From: Charina bottae
Lineage: Eukaryota > Chordata > Lepidosauria > Squamata > Charinaidae
Reading direction: 5' to 3'
DNA length: 64,000 bases
NCBI GenBank assembly: GCA_023362775.1
Contig: JALMGJ010000001.1
Location: forward strand, 66,660,001 to 66,724,000
A program made the position numbers and the translations under genes. Below the pieces are notes generated by a model, which saw nothing but the letters and a program-made list of their open reading frames with translations, searched no databases and was not told where the DNA came from. Positions 44,150 through 55,139 of this stretch are shown here, in pieces; position 1 is the stretch's first letter; every line of letters starts with the position of its first letter.

Positions 44150-46046
44150 GCTGGCACTTCCCTTTATACCATGCCAGCTTCCCATTTATCTTAATGAAAA
44201 TATTTGTTTTTTAAAATGTAAGAACTATTGCGGACAAGTTGGTGGGCTCCAAAGAATCTTCAGGCATACCAGGACTTGTAGATGCGTCATTGGGGCCCTA
44301 AGTCTAGCATAATATAATACCCTGGAATTAAGATAATGGAATGATTGACTTGAATTCTATTCAACATGAGCTCCACTCTGTGTTTCATCATCACCAAAAC
44401 AGATGTGACTCAACAGGGACATGATTGTAGCATTATAATAACCAAAGAAATTTAATTTGCTTTTGTCTTAAATGATTTTGGAGGGAACACTTAAGTCTTA
44501 AGAAAAATATTTTACCAAGCTTTTGATTTCTATTTAAGCTTATTTAAAATGTTGATTTATAGGCTGTTTTAGTGCTTTCTGATAGCAATTAAATTGCTAT
44601 TTTACTATTGAAAATTAGATCTTTTGATGGACAAAGGTGATATACGAACAGTTACATTCATGAATATCTAAATGAATTATTCAGTTGCTGCAGAAAAGAA
44701 ATTTTGTTGTATTAAGTGAAAATAGCTTCATACCACCAAATCCTCAGGGAGGATTGTATACTCTAGAAATTAGGGGAAATGTCTATTTGTACACCAGCTT
44801 TTACTAGGAACTGCAGATCCATTTTTAAATAAGAATTTTATGGTCATATATGGATCATGTTATTTTGGGCAATTTTGTGTATATTCCTGTAAAGCTGTTC
44901 TTGCTTCTCTGGTATTGTCAGTCATTTTGAACAACTCCCCCATTAAAGCAGAACCATTACAGACACTTTGTGTGCAAAAGCAAATTTCCACCAGCAGTTA
45001 AGACTTCAGATAGGATTCTTTTACTATTAAAAGCATTGCAAAGAGGGGGAAAAGTAGATTCAACATCTGGGACTCAGAAAATGACAGATAATGAATTTTG
45101 TTTCATAGAATTCAAAAGTGTATCACCAAATGGAGGGGACATAATTTAGTCTTTTTCCACACCTAAGTGTGGAAAAGTAAGTAACATGGGACTCATTCCA
45201 AACAATTCTCCTTGAAACTAATCTTAGTAATTAAGTTTCCAGAGGGTTTTGCAGCAAAACATTGGAAAGTCCTGGGGAAACTGAACCTTCATAGATCACA
45301 GTCTGCTTCATTAGATGCATAGAGGATGGTCCTATCTTGTCATGATGATGCCCTGGTGGAAATGGGGTAGTTAAGCTGCCTACTGTTGAGCACCCATATC
45401 AATTTACATAAATGTTTTCATGGATTTCACTTTTGAGCAGGGGAAAAATAGAATGACTGTTGTTTCTTTTTCTAAGGTCTTAACTGCACACTAAGTAACT
45501 ATTACGTCAGCTGGGATTCATGCAAAGTGTAAAACATAAAGCCAGAAAATAACATTTTTTCCATTCTCAGAAAAAGAGTATGCAGTGATTCTTGAGGAAA
45601 TTACTGTCTAAAATCTTTGGATGATTTCCCATCCTTTGCCTCCATTAGCTTGTTCTTAACTCCTAAGTGAGGAACCAGCCATGCTACTTTGAACATAATT
45701 CAATAATTCTTGGAAGGAGCAAAAATGGGGAAATCCACACTCAAACTTTCCTTTTCTCCCAAGACCAGCAGTGAGGAAATTTTTGCTGATGAATTTAGTC
45801 TCTCAGAAGAAATCTATCAGGGTCCAGATGTAAGTTGTAGGCAGAGTGAAGTTGATTGGACTGTGGCCAAGCCAAAGGTGGGTAGGCCCTCCATTTCTTT
45901 CCTCTCCTCCTCCTCCTCCTTTTCCCATCTGTCTCTCATATGTACTGTTCCAGAAGATTGCCAGGGATCAACAAATTATTCTTACTAGAGACCTAAACTG
46001 ATAGCCTGCAAAAGTCTTCTGAAATTAGCCCAAGGACTCATCCACC
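44150..46046. other. Intergenic, one exon-like stretch
   Basis: Mostly unique-looking AT-rich sequence. The only coding-like signal is 45725-45877, listed separately. A short inverted repeat (TTTTCCACAC and complement) is at about 45155-45177. Confidence 0.45.
45725..45877 (+). other. Candidate first coding exon, unknown
   Basis: An ATG in fair context (AAAATGG) opens 51 codons reading MGKSTLKLSFSPKTSSEEIF and then an acidic/serine-rich stretch, ending on a complete codon directly before a GTGGGT donor-like site. I recognise no protein family. No partner exon can be tied to it. It may be chance. Confidence 0.2.
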
Positions 46047-46054
46047 CGATAAAC

Positions 46055-46108
46055 CAGCCTTTCCCAAACTCCCAACTTATCTGGAGGGTACCAAATTGGG
46101 GAAGGCTG
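46055..46108. mobile_element. Minimal hAT remnant (54 bp) with target duplication
   Basis: CAGCCTTTCCC at the left and TTGGGGAAGGCTG at the right form inverted ends of a common hAT MITE; almost nothing lies between them. Flanks CGATAAAC (46047-46054) and CTATAAAC (46109-46116) match at 7 of 8. Confidence 0.75.
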
Positions 46109-46116
46109 CTATAAAC

Positions 46117-47445
46117 ATATAAACTGTCATGGCTTTCTTCCTTTTGAGAAGCTGTAGCTTGGGAAAGAGATGCTAATCATTAACAGTTGAAGAATGATCA
46201 CCTCAATCATCTATCTCAGAATTTCCGTCAAGAGCCATTCTTTTCTCAAACAAGGAAAACAATTGTGTTTTTTCCAACTCCAGTTCTAAATAAAATTCTG
46301 CCCTGATTATGACACTAGAAGTGCCACAGGGATCAATTATATGCTCAGTCTCCAGATCTCCTATCACCTACCTGCCTACATCCTTCAACCCACTGCCTGA
46401 CTTGGTTGTTGCTCCAGCAGTAGCAGTAATCGAATGCAGAAAGTTCTCTCCCTGTCCTCCTTCACTTGACATCTTGCCTATCAATTTAGTTGAGAAGCAA
46501 ATATTATGGACTGGGAGCAACAAAGGTTAAACATTAGGGCTGTGCAACAGTTTGAATTTGATTCCCAAAAGCTGTTTCTGCCACATCTTAACACAGCTGT
46601 GTCTTTTCCCAGAACTGCAAGAAAGTTATTGGAGATTGAATCCAAAGTGCTGCACAGCTGTATCAAATATTGCTGGAATAACTTTTGTTGTAGAAAACGG
46701 TATTAAAATTGATGACATACAGTATGCAGAATAAATACATTGATAAGTAGGAAAGGATCTAAAGATGGGCAGACAAAGATGAGATGTGAATCTGCAACTT
46801 CCTGGTTTATTCTTAAGCAACATCAGGAATGTAAGTTCCAGATCAGGACCCACTTTCTAGAATGAAGTAATATATCCTCTACCACTAATAACAAAATGAC
46901 AGCAGCAGTAGGAAAAAAACATAAAATCATATAAAAGAGCAGGAAATTATAACTCAGATCACATGAAGAGCTTGGCAAAACTCAAATGGTTTTACTTCCT
47001 AAAAGTTAAAAGAGATGGAGACAACTGAAGTTTCCTGGGAAGAGGTTCCACAGTTAGGGTTGGAAAGGCTCAACTCTGCGCCACAGTCAACTATAACTCA
47101 AGACATGAACCAAAAACTCAGATGAAGGAGTGGATGGAAGAGTTGGCTCACCAAGAAGGAAGTGGTCTTTCAAACAACCCAACCTCCATCAAAGTAATTT
47201 GGCTTTAAGTCATTCAGGTCTTTATAATTAAACATTGGCCCCTGGAAATGAACTGGAAGCTGGTACAGATGGCAATAAAGCTGGTGCTAGATTCAGACTT
47301 TCTGAGAATGGAGGAGGCAGGTAGCAAACCTGAAAGTTTTTTCTTGGTTCTTTATCTGGTTAATTGCACAACTGGCACAAGTTTCAATGAGCTAGCTCAC
47401 AAAGATACTTTGTATCCTTTGGCCCTCACTAGAAAATGAGCCTTC
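46117..47445. other. Intergenic, no gene recognised
   Basis: ORFs of 60-75 codons on both strands lack recognisable similarity; nothing else seen. Confidence 0.5.
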
Positions 47446-48150
47446 CTATTATAGTTTACTTTATCGGGACATTCGCAGGGAGACCAACATGCTTGTTTAC
47501 AAAGCCATTGTACTACCAACCCTTCTGTACGCCTGTGAAACATGGACCCTCTACAAACGCCACCTCCAACTTCTTGAAAGATTCCATCAACGCTGCCTCC
47601 AAAAAATTCTGCAAATTACTTGGGAAGATAGGCGGACTAATGTTAGCGTATTAGAAGAAGCGAAAACCACCAGCATTGAAACAATGATCATCCAACATCA
47701 ACTTCGCTGGACTGGCCATGTTGTTCGAATGCCTGACCATCATCTTCCAAAGCAGCACTTTACTCCCAACTTAAGAATGGAAAACAGAATATTGGTGGAC
47801 AGCAAAAGAGATTCAAAGATACTCTCAAAGCTAATTTTAAAAAATGTAATATCAGCATTGAGAACTGGGAAGCCCTAACTCATGAGCATTTCAATTGGAG
47901 GTCAGCCTTTATTAATGGCGCTATGGACTTTGAAGAAGCACGAGTACAGGGCGAAAGGGAGAAAAGAGCTGAAAGGAAGGCACGGCAAGCAAACCCTCAC
48001 CATGACCGTCTCCCACCCGGAAACCTATGCCCTCATTGTGGGAGTTTGTGTGGATCCAGAATTGGGCTTTACAGCCACTTACGGATCCACTGTTAAAATT
48101 TTACCCTTGGAAGACAATCTTACTCGGCTGTGAGTGATCGCCAGTGATGA
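47446..48150 (+). mobile_element. Zinc-finger-ended non-LTR retrotransposon, 3' part
   Basis: The + strand encodes NMLVYKAIVLPTLLYACETW, KRHLQLLERFHQRCLQKILQ and LRWTGHVVRMPDHHLPKQ; the frame then shifts near 47755. After the shift the rest of the C-terminus follows in other frames to a decayed zinc finger (about 48020-48090). It matches the minus-strand copy at 21362-22000 but begins further upstream and is more damaged. The end 'cggctgtgagtgatcgcc' matches that copy's 3' end. Confidence 0.85.
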
Positions 48151-48234
48151 TACTGGAGCAAAGTACATGTTGATTTGTCGGTTCCTATATTCCAGAGCAA
48201 GAATGATATTTTGCAAGCAGCATTTAGTGCCTTT

Positions 48235-48933
48235 TAGGGTTGCAGTTAAACCTCAAAAAAACCAAGATTATGGCAACCAGCTTGATTGATAACTGGCAAA
48301 TAGAGGGAGAAAAAGTGGAGGCAGTGACAGACTTTGTATTTCTAGGCGCAAAGATTACTGCAGACACTGACTACAGCCAGGAAATCAGAAGACGTCTACT
48401 TCTTGGGAGGAGAGCAATGACAAATCTCAATAAAATAGTTAAGAGCAGAGACATCACACTGACAACAAAGGTCCGCATAGACAAAGTAATGGTATTCCCC
48501 TTAGTAACCTATGGCTGTGAGAGCTGGACCATAAGGAAGGCTGAGCGAAGGAAGATAGATGCTTTTGAACTGTGGTGTTGGAGGAAAGTTCTGAGAGTGC
48601 CTTGGACTGCTAGAAGATCAAACCAGTCCATATTCCAGGAAATAAAGCCAGACTGCTCACTTGAGGGAATTATATTAAAGGCAAAACTGAAGTACTTTGG
48701 CCACATCATGAGAAGACAGGATACCCTGGAGAAGAAGCTGATGCTAGGGAAAGTGGAAGGCAAAAGGAAGAGGGGCTGACCAAGGGCAAGATGGATGGAT
48801 GGTATTCTGGAGGTGATGGACTCAACCTTGGGGGATCTGGGGATGGCGACAGCCAATAGGAAGCTCTGGCGTGAGCTGGTCCATGAAGTCACGAAGAGTC
48901 GGAAGCGACTGAACGAATAAACAACAACAAACG
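48235..48933 (+). mobile_element. RTE/BovB-like LINE 3' end, 12-bp target duplication
   Basis: The ORF (from 48240) includes DFVFLGAKITADTDYSQEI, YGCESWTIRKAERRKIDAFE, WTARRSNQSIFQEIKPDCS and GHIMRRQDTLEKKLML; a stop at 48777-48779 interrupts the last 50 codons, which continue in frame to KSRKRLNE. The tail is GAAGAGTCGGAAGCGACTG then AATAAACAACAACAAACG. The flanks TTTAGTGCCTTT (48223-48234 and 48934-48945) are a perfect target duplication, so the 5' truncation happened at insertion. It differs from the BovB copy at 30036 (RGRPRARWMDGI-type end versus RGRQRMRWLDSI). Confidence 0.93.
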
Positions 48934-48945
48934 TTTAGTGCCTTT

Positions 48946-49483
48946 GGGCAAAGGGTTTTACCTGGAAGTTTTTCCAGTCTACCTACCTCTTGTTTGAAAT
49001 AAGTTGAATCACTGGGGACTCATTTTCTGTAGTTACTCATATATTCCTGAATGTCAGACACAAAGAGGAGGAAGCTTGAATAATGGAAGAAAAGTTAAGG
49101 AAGTTTTACAAAGCTTTCCATTAAGAGATCATATAAGGTCTTCTCTCCACTGGAAGAAACAAACCCCAACAATATCCCTTTGGTTAAAAGTATCGCCTTT
49201 CTATTTTAACCTGATAATATTTCCTCCTTCATTTGAAAGTCTAACTTGGGGAATTCAGGAAAGATTAATATGCAGAACTACAGATAATATTCCAATAAAT
49301 TTTCAATGTAGTGTTTCCAATAGAAAAACATTTTATTTTAAATTTCTTATTGATTTAGTTCTCCAACACATTTTAGGTCATAATCTACGTGAAGGAGTGT
49401 CACAAATGTATATAAAATTGTTCTCTTCAACTGTGTCATTTTCCATTCCATATATTCTTCTTCAAATAAGAGTAAGTTCCTCT
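48946..49483. other. Intergenic; long AT-rich ORF rejected
   Basis: A 179-codon + ORF (49004-49543) runs into the copia LTR and encodes hydrophobic, unrecognisable sequence; I treat it as chance. Confidence 0.5.
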
Positions 49484-49691
49484 TGTAGGAATTCTGAAAT
49501 GCTAATGACAGAAGTCCACGCAGTTTTAATTAGTTTAGTTTAGCAGAGCAGAAGCATCCCAATAAACTTGCACAAGGCTTAATCAGTTCAAAAACACAAA
49601 ATAAACACACTTCAAACGTTAATGTAAAGTTACAGAAAAAATAGCTTACAGTTTTATTGTAGATCAGTTTCATGGTAGCAGAGCATGGTTC

Positions 49692-49918
49692 ATGCGTGCG
49701 AGTGGTAGGTTCTGACCAAACCCACAGTCTTCTTAATGTGGCCTTGCTGAATGCATGTATGAGCAATGTGGATAGCCATGGCTGACCATTCTCCCAGGTG
49801 GGGATTCAAACAGGAAAGAGAGGAAGAGAAGGGAACAGGAACAGGAAATCGGGGTTCAGCCCCTCCCACACAAAGCAAGTAATATTAGGTTACAGCAGAG
49901 GCTGCCTCCTCCTTCAAG
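49692..49918 (-). repeat. Copia LTR segment, left copy (227 bp)
   Basis: Nearly identical to 51451-51677 (a handful of differences by eye). It continues to lower coordinates into the rest of the LTR with the poly(A) signal; on the other side it meets pol right after the RNase H residues VAQSST. Confidence 0.92.
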
Positions 49919-51448
49919 TGGATGACTGAGCAACTGTGCCTTGCTTGTGGCTACCCCAGCTTACTGCACCACCCCCATAGAAAAACACATATCCACTGGT
50001 GGACTTGTAATCAACAATGTCTTCTGCCCAGTCCGCATCTGTGAATCCCACTAGTCTAGGATTCTCAGTGGCTGGCAGTTTTAGTTTTAGGTGCATGGTC
50101 CCTTTCAGGTACCTTCCCACCCGCTTGACACCAGTCCAGACTCTTTGTGTGGGTGTGCTGGTTTTCCTACACAGAATGCCCACTGCAGCAGCTATGTCTG
50201 GCCTAGTGTTGGTGGCTAGATACAACAGCTTGCCTATGGCACTTCTATAGTCATTGTTCTCTGGTAGGAGATTGCTGGGTTCATGTTGTTTGTGGAAAGC
50301 TGTTTCCATTGGTGTAGGCAGAGGATTAGCATCCTGCAGTCCTAGGCTTTCCAACAGATCTAAGATCTTTTGCTTCTGACTTAGAAGAAAGCTTCCATCT
50401 TCTTCTCTCTCAATTTGTATCCCTAAGTAGTAGCTGGCATTGCCCAGATGCTTCACTTCTACTTCTTTGTTTAGTTGGGAAACAACATCATCAAAGTCCC
50501 TTTTGTTACTGTGGCAGATCATTAAATCATCCACATAACACAGTATATACACATCCCTGCCATTTCTGTGCCTTGTGTACAGACAGGGATCAGCCTTTCC
50601 TTGAGCAAAACCCTGGTCAAGAAGTATTTGGTTCTTCTTGTTCCATGCTCTGGCTGCCTGCTTCAGGCCATAAATCCCCTTCTGTAGTTTGCAAACAAGA
50701 TGATTGGTATTGGGATTAGTGAAATGTGGTGGCTGTGTCATATATAACTCTTCCTGTATCTTCCCATGTAAAAATGCAGTCTTAACATCTAAGTGTTCAA
50801 CATCCATATTTCTGGATGCTGCTAGACTTAGAAGCATTCTAATTGTGGTGTGTTTCACAATGGTAGCAAAACATTCATCATAGTCCTCTCCATATTTCTG
50901 TGAGTAGCTTTTTGCTACCAATCTGGCCTTGTACCTTTATACTTTGCCATTCTCATCCTGTTTTGCTTTGAACACCCACTTACAATCTATGGCTTAATTG
51001 TCTTTAGGTAGCTTAGTTAAAGTCCATGTTTTGTTCTTGTGTAGAGCATCTAGCTCCTCCTGTGCTGCTTTCTTCCACTTACTTGCTTCATCAGCAGACA
51101 TGTGCAGCACCTCGTTCCATGATGCAGGTTCTTCTGGTTGCGACGACCTTGCGAGGTAGGACAGTCTTTGGGCTGGAACTCCCCTGTTGGGTCGTGATGA
51201 GCATCTCAGAGCAGGTTCAGGAGTGGCATTTGGTGGTTCACCCCCTTCTGCACCCTCAGCCTCATCATCTGACTCTGGTGGAGTCTCTGCCTGGTCTTCC
51301 ATCTCCCTCTGTGTCGGTGTGGCGATGATGTCAACTGGCATCAGGCTGAACATCTCAGACTGGTAACTGCTACTGCTGGTTGGTATGCAGTCATCATCCG
51401 CTTGAGTGTGGCAGCCTCTCTCTCTCTCATCGAAGTATACCACACTGC
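49919..51448 (-). pseudogene. Copia pol fragment: integrase end, reverse transcriptase, partial RNase H
   Basis: Reading from 51448 downward: RSVVYFDE (the end of copia integrase), an acidic linker, ELDALHKNKTWTLTKLP, then the RT core with DVKTAFLHGKIQEELYM, KGIYGLKQAARAWN and the catalytic YVDD (in ILCYVDDLMICHS, about 50515-50555), the connection region and RNase H with GFTDADWAED and DYKSTSGYVFF. It ends at VAQSST, where an intact RNase H would continue with a conserved EAEY. Two in-frame TAA stops at 50994-50996 and 50937-50939 break the frame near the start of RT; below them 335 codons stay open. The family assignment is firm; the copy is dead. Confidence 0.95.
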
Positions 51449-51450
51449 GT

Positions 51451-51677
51451 ATGCGTGCGAGTGGTAGGTTCTGACCAAACCCACAGTCTTCTTAATGTGG
51501 CCTTGCTGAATGCATGTATGAGCAACGTGGACAGCCATGGCTGACCATCCACCCAGGTGGGGATTCAAACAGGAAAGAGAGGATGAGAAGGGAACAGGAA
51601 CAGGAAATTGGGGTTCAGCCCCTCCCATACAAAGCAAGTAATATTAGGTTATAGCAGAGGCTGCCTCCTCCTTCAAG
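51451..51677 (-). repeat. Copia LTR segment, right copy (227 bp)
   Basis: The same length as the left copy. On the minus strand it is preceded by about 40 bases back to a TGTTAGAG start and followed immediately by the integrase codons RSVVYFDE. Confidence 0.92.
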
Positions 51678-51717
51678 CTTGTGTGAGATGTGCTTGGTTG
51701 AAACCCGATCTCTAACA

Positions 51718-52695
51718 CCTGTTTGGCATTTCAATCTCCCTTTATCATTATTCCTATGATTATTATTTCACTAAAAGAGAATTTGGGTTGGTTATTCAAA
51801 AAATGGAAATATTGTACATATTTATTAGAAGTCCACAATGACAACAGTGTGGTGCAATATAACAATGAAGAAAAGCAAACCACAAAATGAATTTTACTCC
51901 ACAATAGCTACTATGTTATTGATAGATTTAAAATGAACATCAATATTCAGCACTGTTTTTCCACAATTCATTTCTCTTATCACTTCAGAATGCTTTAGTA
52001 TGAAGGAAAGGGAGAGAGCTGATAGAAATGCATTTTGAGATTATTATGAACATCAGATACCTTCTTTATATGGTTGTACTTCTGTATAATAAATGGTAAA
52101 CCATACATAAACAATGTTAGAGCTGACTTTGGGGAAGCTATGAAATAGCTATTGAGGAGGGATTTGGACAAGGGATTACAGAGTCCAGAGACTGAAGGAA
52201 ATGTGAGAAAGAAACTAAAATAAAAGCCTTGACATTGTTTAGTATATAATGAGATGGAGAGAAACTTAGGCTTTCAAGATTCTGTTTTTGTACCCTACAA
52301 AAATAAAGTAGCATACCTGGCATCTGCAGCATCTGTTTCTTGACCCATCCTGGCTCAAAGGGTGACACTTTAATAGAATTTCATATTTAAATAACCATCA
52401 GAAGCACAGCATGTTTCTTGATTATAAAAGAAAAGGAAGCAACATTTGTCAGTTCCACCTTTTTCGGTATCTTCTGTGACTCTACACTAGAAGACTGGGA
52501 TCCTCCAGAACAATGTGGAGTAGTGACCCAACAGAAAGAACTTTGCTGGCTGAAAGAGGAAATTTCTCCCTGTGGAATACTTATTCATGCTTTCATTGGT
52601 AGCCTGGTAATTTGTCAGCAATGTATTATGTATTCATTAGTTGTCCATTTAACTGCAGGATTTTTTATAGCTGTGCCAATGTTCTGCCAAAGACC
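51718..52695. other. Intergenic, no gene recognised
   Basis: A 113-codon + ORF (52418-52759) has no recognisable similarity. Confidence 0.45.
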
Positions 52696-52699
52696 CTAT

Positions 52700-52870
52700 A
52701 TACGTTTAGACATTGTAGAAGAGAGCTACATTGTGTTAGTCTATGGTAACCAAGACTAGAAAGTTCTGGTAATATCTTTAAGACTAACACATTTTATTCT
52801 AAGGCATAAGGTTTCATTGGCTGTAGCTCACTTCATCAGCTGTGAGATGAAATACAGCAGACTCAAGGAT
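52700..52870 (-). mobile_element. Hammerhead-bearing repeat relic, third family
   Basis: The + strand reads 'tctttaagactaacacattt', 'ttctaaggcataaggtttc' and 'ctcacttcatcagctg', a repeat I recall from reptile genomes. On the minus strand it has CTGATGA (52839-52833) and GAAAC (52815-52811), the two conserved hammerhead strands in the right order. Stem II is damaged (GTGAGCT faces GCCAAT). It is probably an inactive relic. Confidence 0.5.
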
Positions 52871-52879
52871 GTGTTGTAA

Positions 52880-54600
52880 CTGCTTTCTTATCATTCCTCC
52901 TTCACAGCTAAGCACAAGGTCAGCTAGAATAACCATTAGACTCCAGGTACCTCTATATATCAAAGATGTTATGTTGCATTTCAGAGAATATATAGTGTCT
53001 TCACACTTTGAATGATACCATGTTTCCATCTCCATAGTACATATATATCCTTAAACTTTTTTGAACAATGTTCTTTGATCAATATTCTATAGAAGATCTT
53101 TATAAACTTGTGACTCTTGCTCTGGGCTTGCAAGATTGTTCACTGTAATCTGCTATCTTGGAAATAATAAATCATCATAATAAATCATAAATCAGATCCT
53201 CTCCAGTTGTTGGTAATTTTGGGCTGAGTTTTTCACCACACCCTATCCCAAGTGTAGTTTCCAGCACTATATTCTACATTCTGTGAGAGAATGGAAGGTA
53301 TATCTTTCGGTTCTTGGAGCCTATCCATTCTCAAATTTCAACCATGACTTAAACTGGAGTCTAAATGAGCTCAATTTCTGATTATATACTCTCACTCAAC
53401 TGAAGATTGAAATAATGTTTCATTTAAATATATATCTAGAAACATTGTCTCAAATGAAAGAACAAACTTCCAGTACATTTGCATGCAAGACAACAGCCTT
53501 AAGAAATGAAACTAACAAAAATAAAATAATGCTGCCACAAAAGAAATTGTAAATGGAGTAGAAAAACAGATACCTCTTACGCAGGGAAGAAAAATGTTGG
53601 GAAGTTGGAGACCAGATTTTGTCACAGTATTAAATGGTGAAGGAGCACCAGCAAATGTTCCTACTATATGGAATAGCATATGTGAAGGCAGAGAAGAAAA
53701 TACAATGGATGACTAACTTCAGGCCAATATTTGTCTAAGAGTTTTAAAAAATATATCAGTTTTAATGAAATTTGGCTTGCATTTAGATATATTTTATAAT
53801 AATGTGTAACTAGTCCATACTTAATCTTTTTTTAAAACTTTTTAAAATCCTCAGGTTATGCTTCCACAAAGGTTAGCATTACTTTGCAAACAAATCTATG
53901 AACAGTGCTTGGAATTTGGACGTTTCTCAAAACTAAGCTATGAATCTCTTTTATACCTACAGTATTCCCAAGACAGGACAACAGTGTAGAGAAAAGGACA
54001 AAGTCCTTTTTTTACCCTCTCCCCAAAGTGATGGAAAACTGCGACCAGAAAAACTTTGTTCTGTATTCATCGGTAAAAAGGTGTGTACTTTATGAACTGA
54101 CAGGGTTCGATTCAGCTTTATGGAAAGTCAGCCAGCAAGAGGCACATTCACGATGTTGTGTATTATAGCCCTTTTCACACATGCAAAGGCCATATGTATT
54201 ATGCCCTTAGCACTGCACCCCTCATTATGTTGCTTTGGTATGTCTGCTACTAATATCCAGCTCAGCTATTTATTGTTCCAGAGGAAACTGCCTCTGAAGT
54301 TGTGGGGTGAATGGCGTCTCATTGGTGAAAACTCCTGCTTTGGCCTGCCTCCTGATTCTTCAGGTTTTCCCCCTCCTACCTAGCGCCAAGACACCACGTT
54401 ATCTCGCTATCCTTTCCCCAGCCTTCCTGGTTGCTCTATGAAGTAGTTTTGCCACTCCCTTGCACACTGGCTTTTTCTCCTCGCTGCAAACAAATGTGGT
54501 AAGGCAATAGCAAGGGCGGGAAAGGGGTCAGAGCAGTGGCTGGAGTGCTGATTTGGGTGTGTTCCTATTGCCAGCTGGAAGGAAAACTGGCTGATTCAAG
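52880..54600. other. Intergenic, one exon-like stretch
   Basis: The candidate terminal exon at 53855-53989 is listed separately. Otherwise nothing recognised. Confidence 0.45.
53855..53989 (+). other. Candidate terminal exon, unknown
   Basis: A pyrimidine-rich stretch and CCTCAG acceptor-like site precede an open frame of 44 codons, VMLPQRLALLCKQIYEQCLE then FGRFSKLSYESLLYLQYSQD, ending in TAG. The composition looks protein-like but I recognise no family and see no upstream exon in a matching phase. Low confidence. Confidence 0.2.
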
Positions 54601-54616
54601 AGATCCTTGGCAATAA

Positions 54617-55135
54617 GATTCATTCATTCATTCATTCATTCATTCATTCATTCATCAAATTTATATGGCCGCCCATCTCACGAAATAGTGACTCTGGGCA
54701 GCGTACAACAAGACTATAAAACAATATATAAAAAACAATTATTATTTAAAAAATTTAAAAATAACAGGCTCAGAGAGAACAGCAGATGTTAATAACAGGG
54801 CCACCTCACTACCTCACCGGTCCCCTGGGGCCCCCAGGCTTGATGGCATAACTAGGTCTTGAGGGACTTCCAGAAAATCAACAGGAATGGAGCCAGCCTC
54901 ACTTTGGGGGGGGGGGGGAAGGATGTTCCATAAAGTGGGGTTCCATAAAGTGGGCACCACAGCAGAGAAGGCCTGCCTCCTGGGACCTGCCAAATGTAGC
55001 TCCCTAGCAGACGGGACCTGTAGCTGGATCTGATGGGACAGGCAGATAAAATCAGGGAGAGGCAGTCCCTCAAATAACCCAGCCCCAAGATCCTTGCAGA
55101 ACAGAGGGAATTCAACGGTGAGAGTTTGTGAGACA
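54617..55135 (-). mobile_element. CR1/L2-like LINE 3' end
   Basis: The minus strand encodes LQVPSARELHLAGPRRQAFS, AVVPTLWN (a short local duplication repeats 'PTLWN'), a damaged middle and VDFLEVPQDLV. A 3'UTR follows with 'gtcactatttcgtgagatgg' and 'gcggccatataaattt', and then a (GAAT)n tail (54618-54656 on the + strand as ATTC). It is homologous to the end of the LINE at 38345-39375. A poly-G run at 54905-54918 reads as a proline run. Confidence 0.82.
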
Positions 55136-55139
55136 ACAT

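Larger units (their letters stand above)
49484..51717 (-). mobile_element. Ty1/copia LTR retrotransposon, internally deleted
   Basis: A pol fragment on the minus strand is bracketed by two 227-bp direct repeats (49692-49918 and 51451-51677) that I read as parts of the LTRs. On the minus strand the element would begin TGTTAGAGATCGGG (51717) and end GAATTCCTACA (49484), TG...CA ends with CCTGT and CCTCT outside (4 of 5). These outer limits are tentative. An LTR poly(A) signal CAATAAAAC is at about 49662. The 5' side lacks the rest of the LTR, primer site, gag, protease and most of integrase; the 3' side lacks the end of RNase H and the first 40 or so LTR bases. Ty1/copia elements are rare in vertebrates compared with Gypsy and ERVs. 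Confidence 0.8.

Noticed and set aside
49004..49543. 179-codon + strand ORF as a gene
   Set aside because: AT-rich, no recognisable domain, and it runs into the copia LTR; no splice or promoter support.
52418..52759. 113-codon + ORF as a gene
   Set aside because: It contains an acceptor-like site and protein-like stretch near 52486, but no phase-compatible exon structure or family was found.
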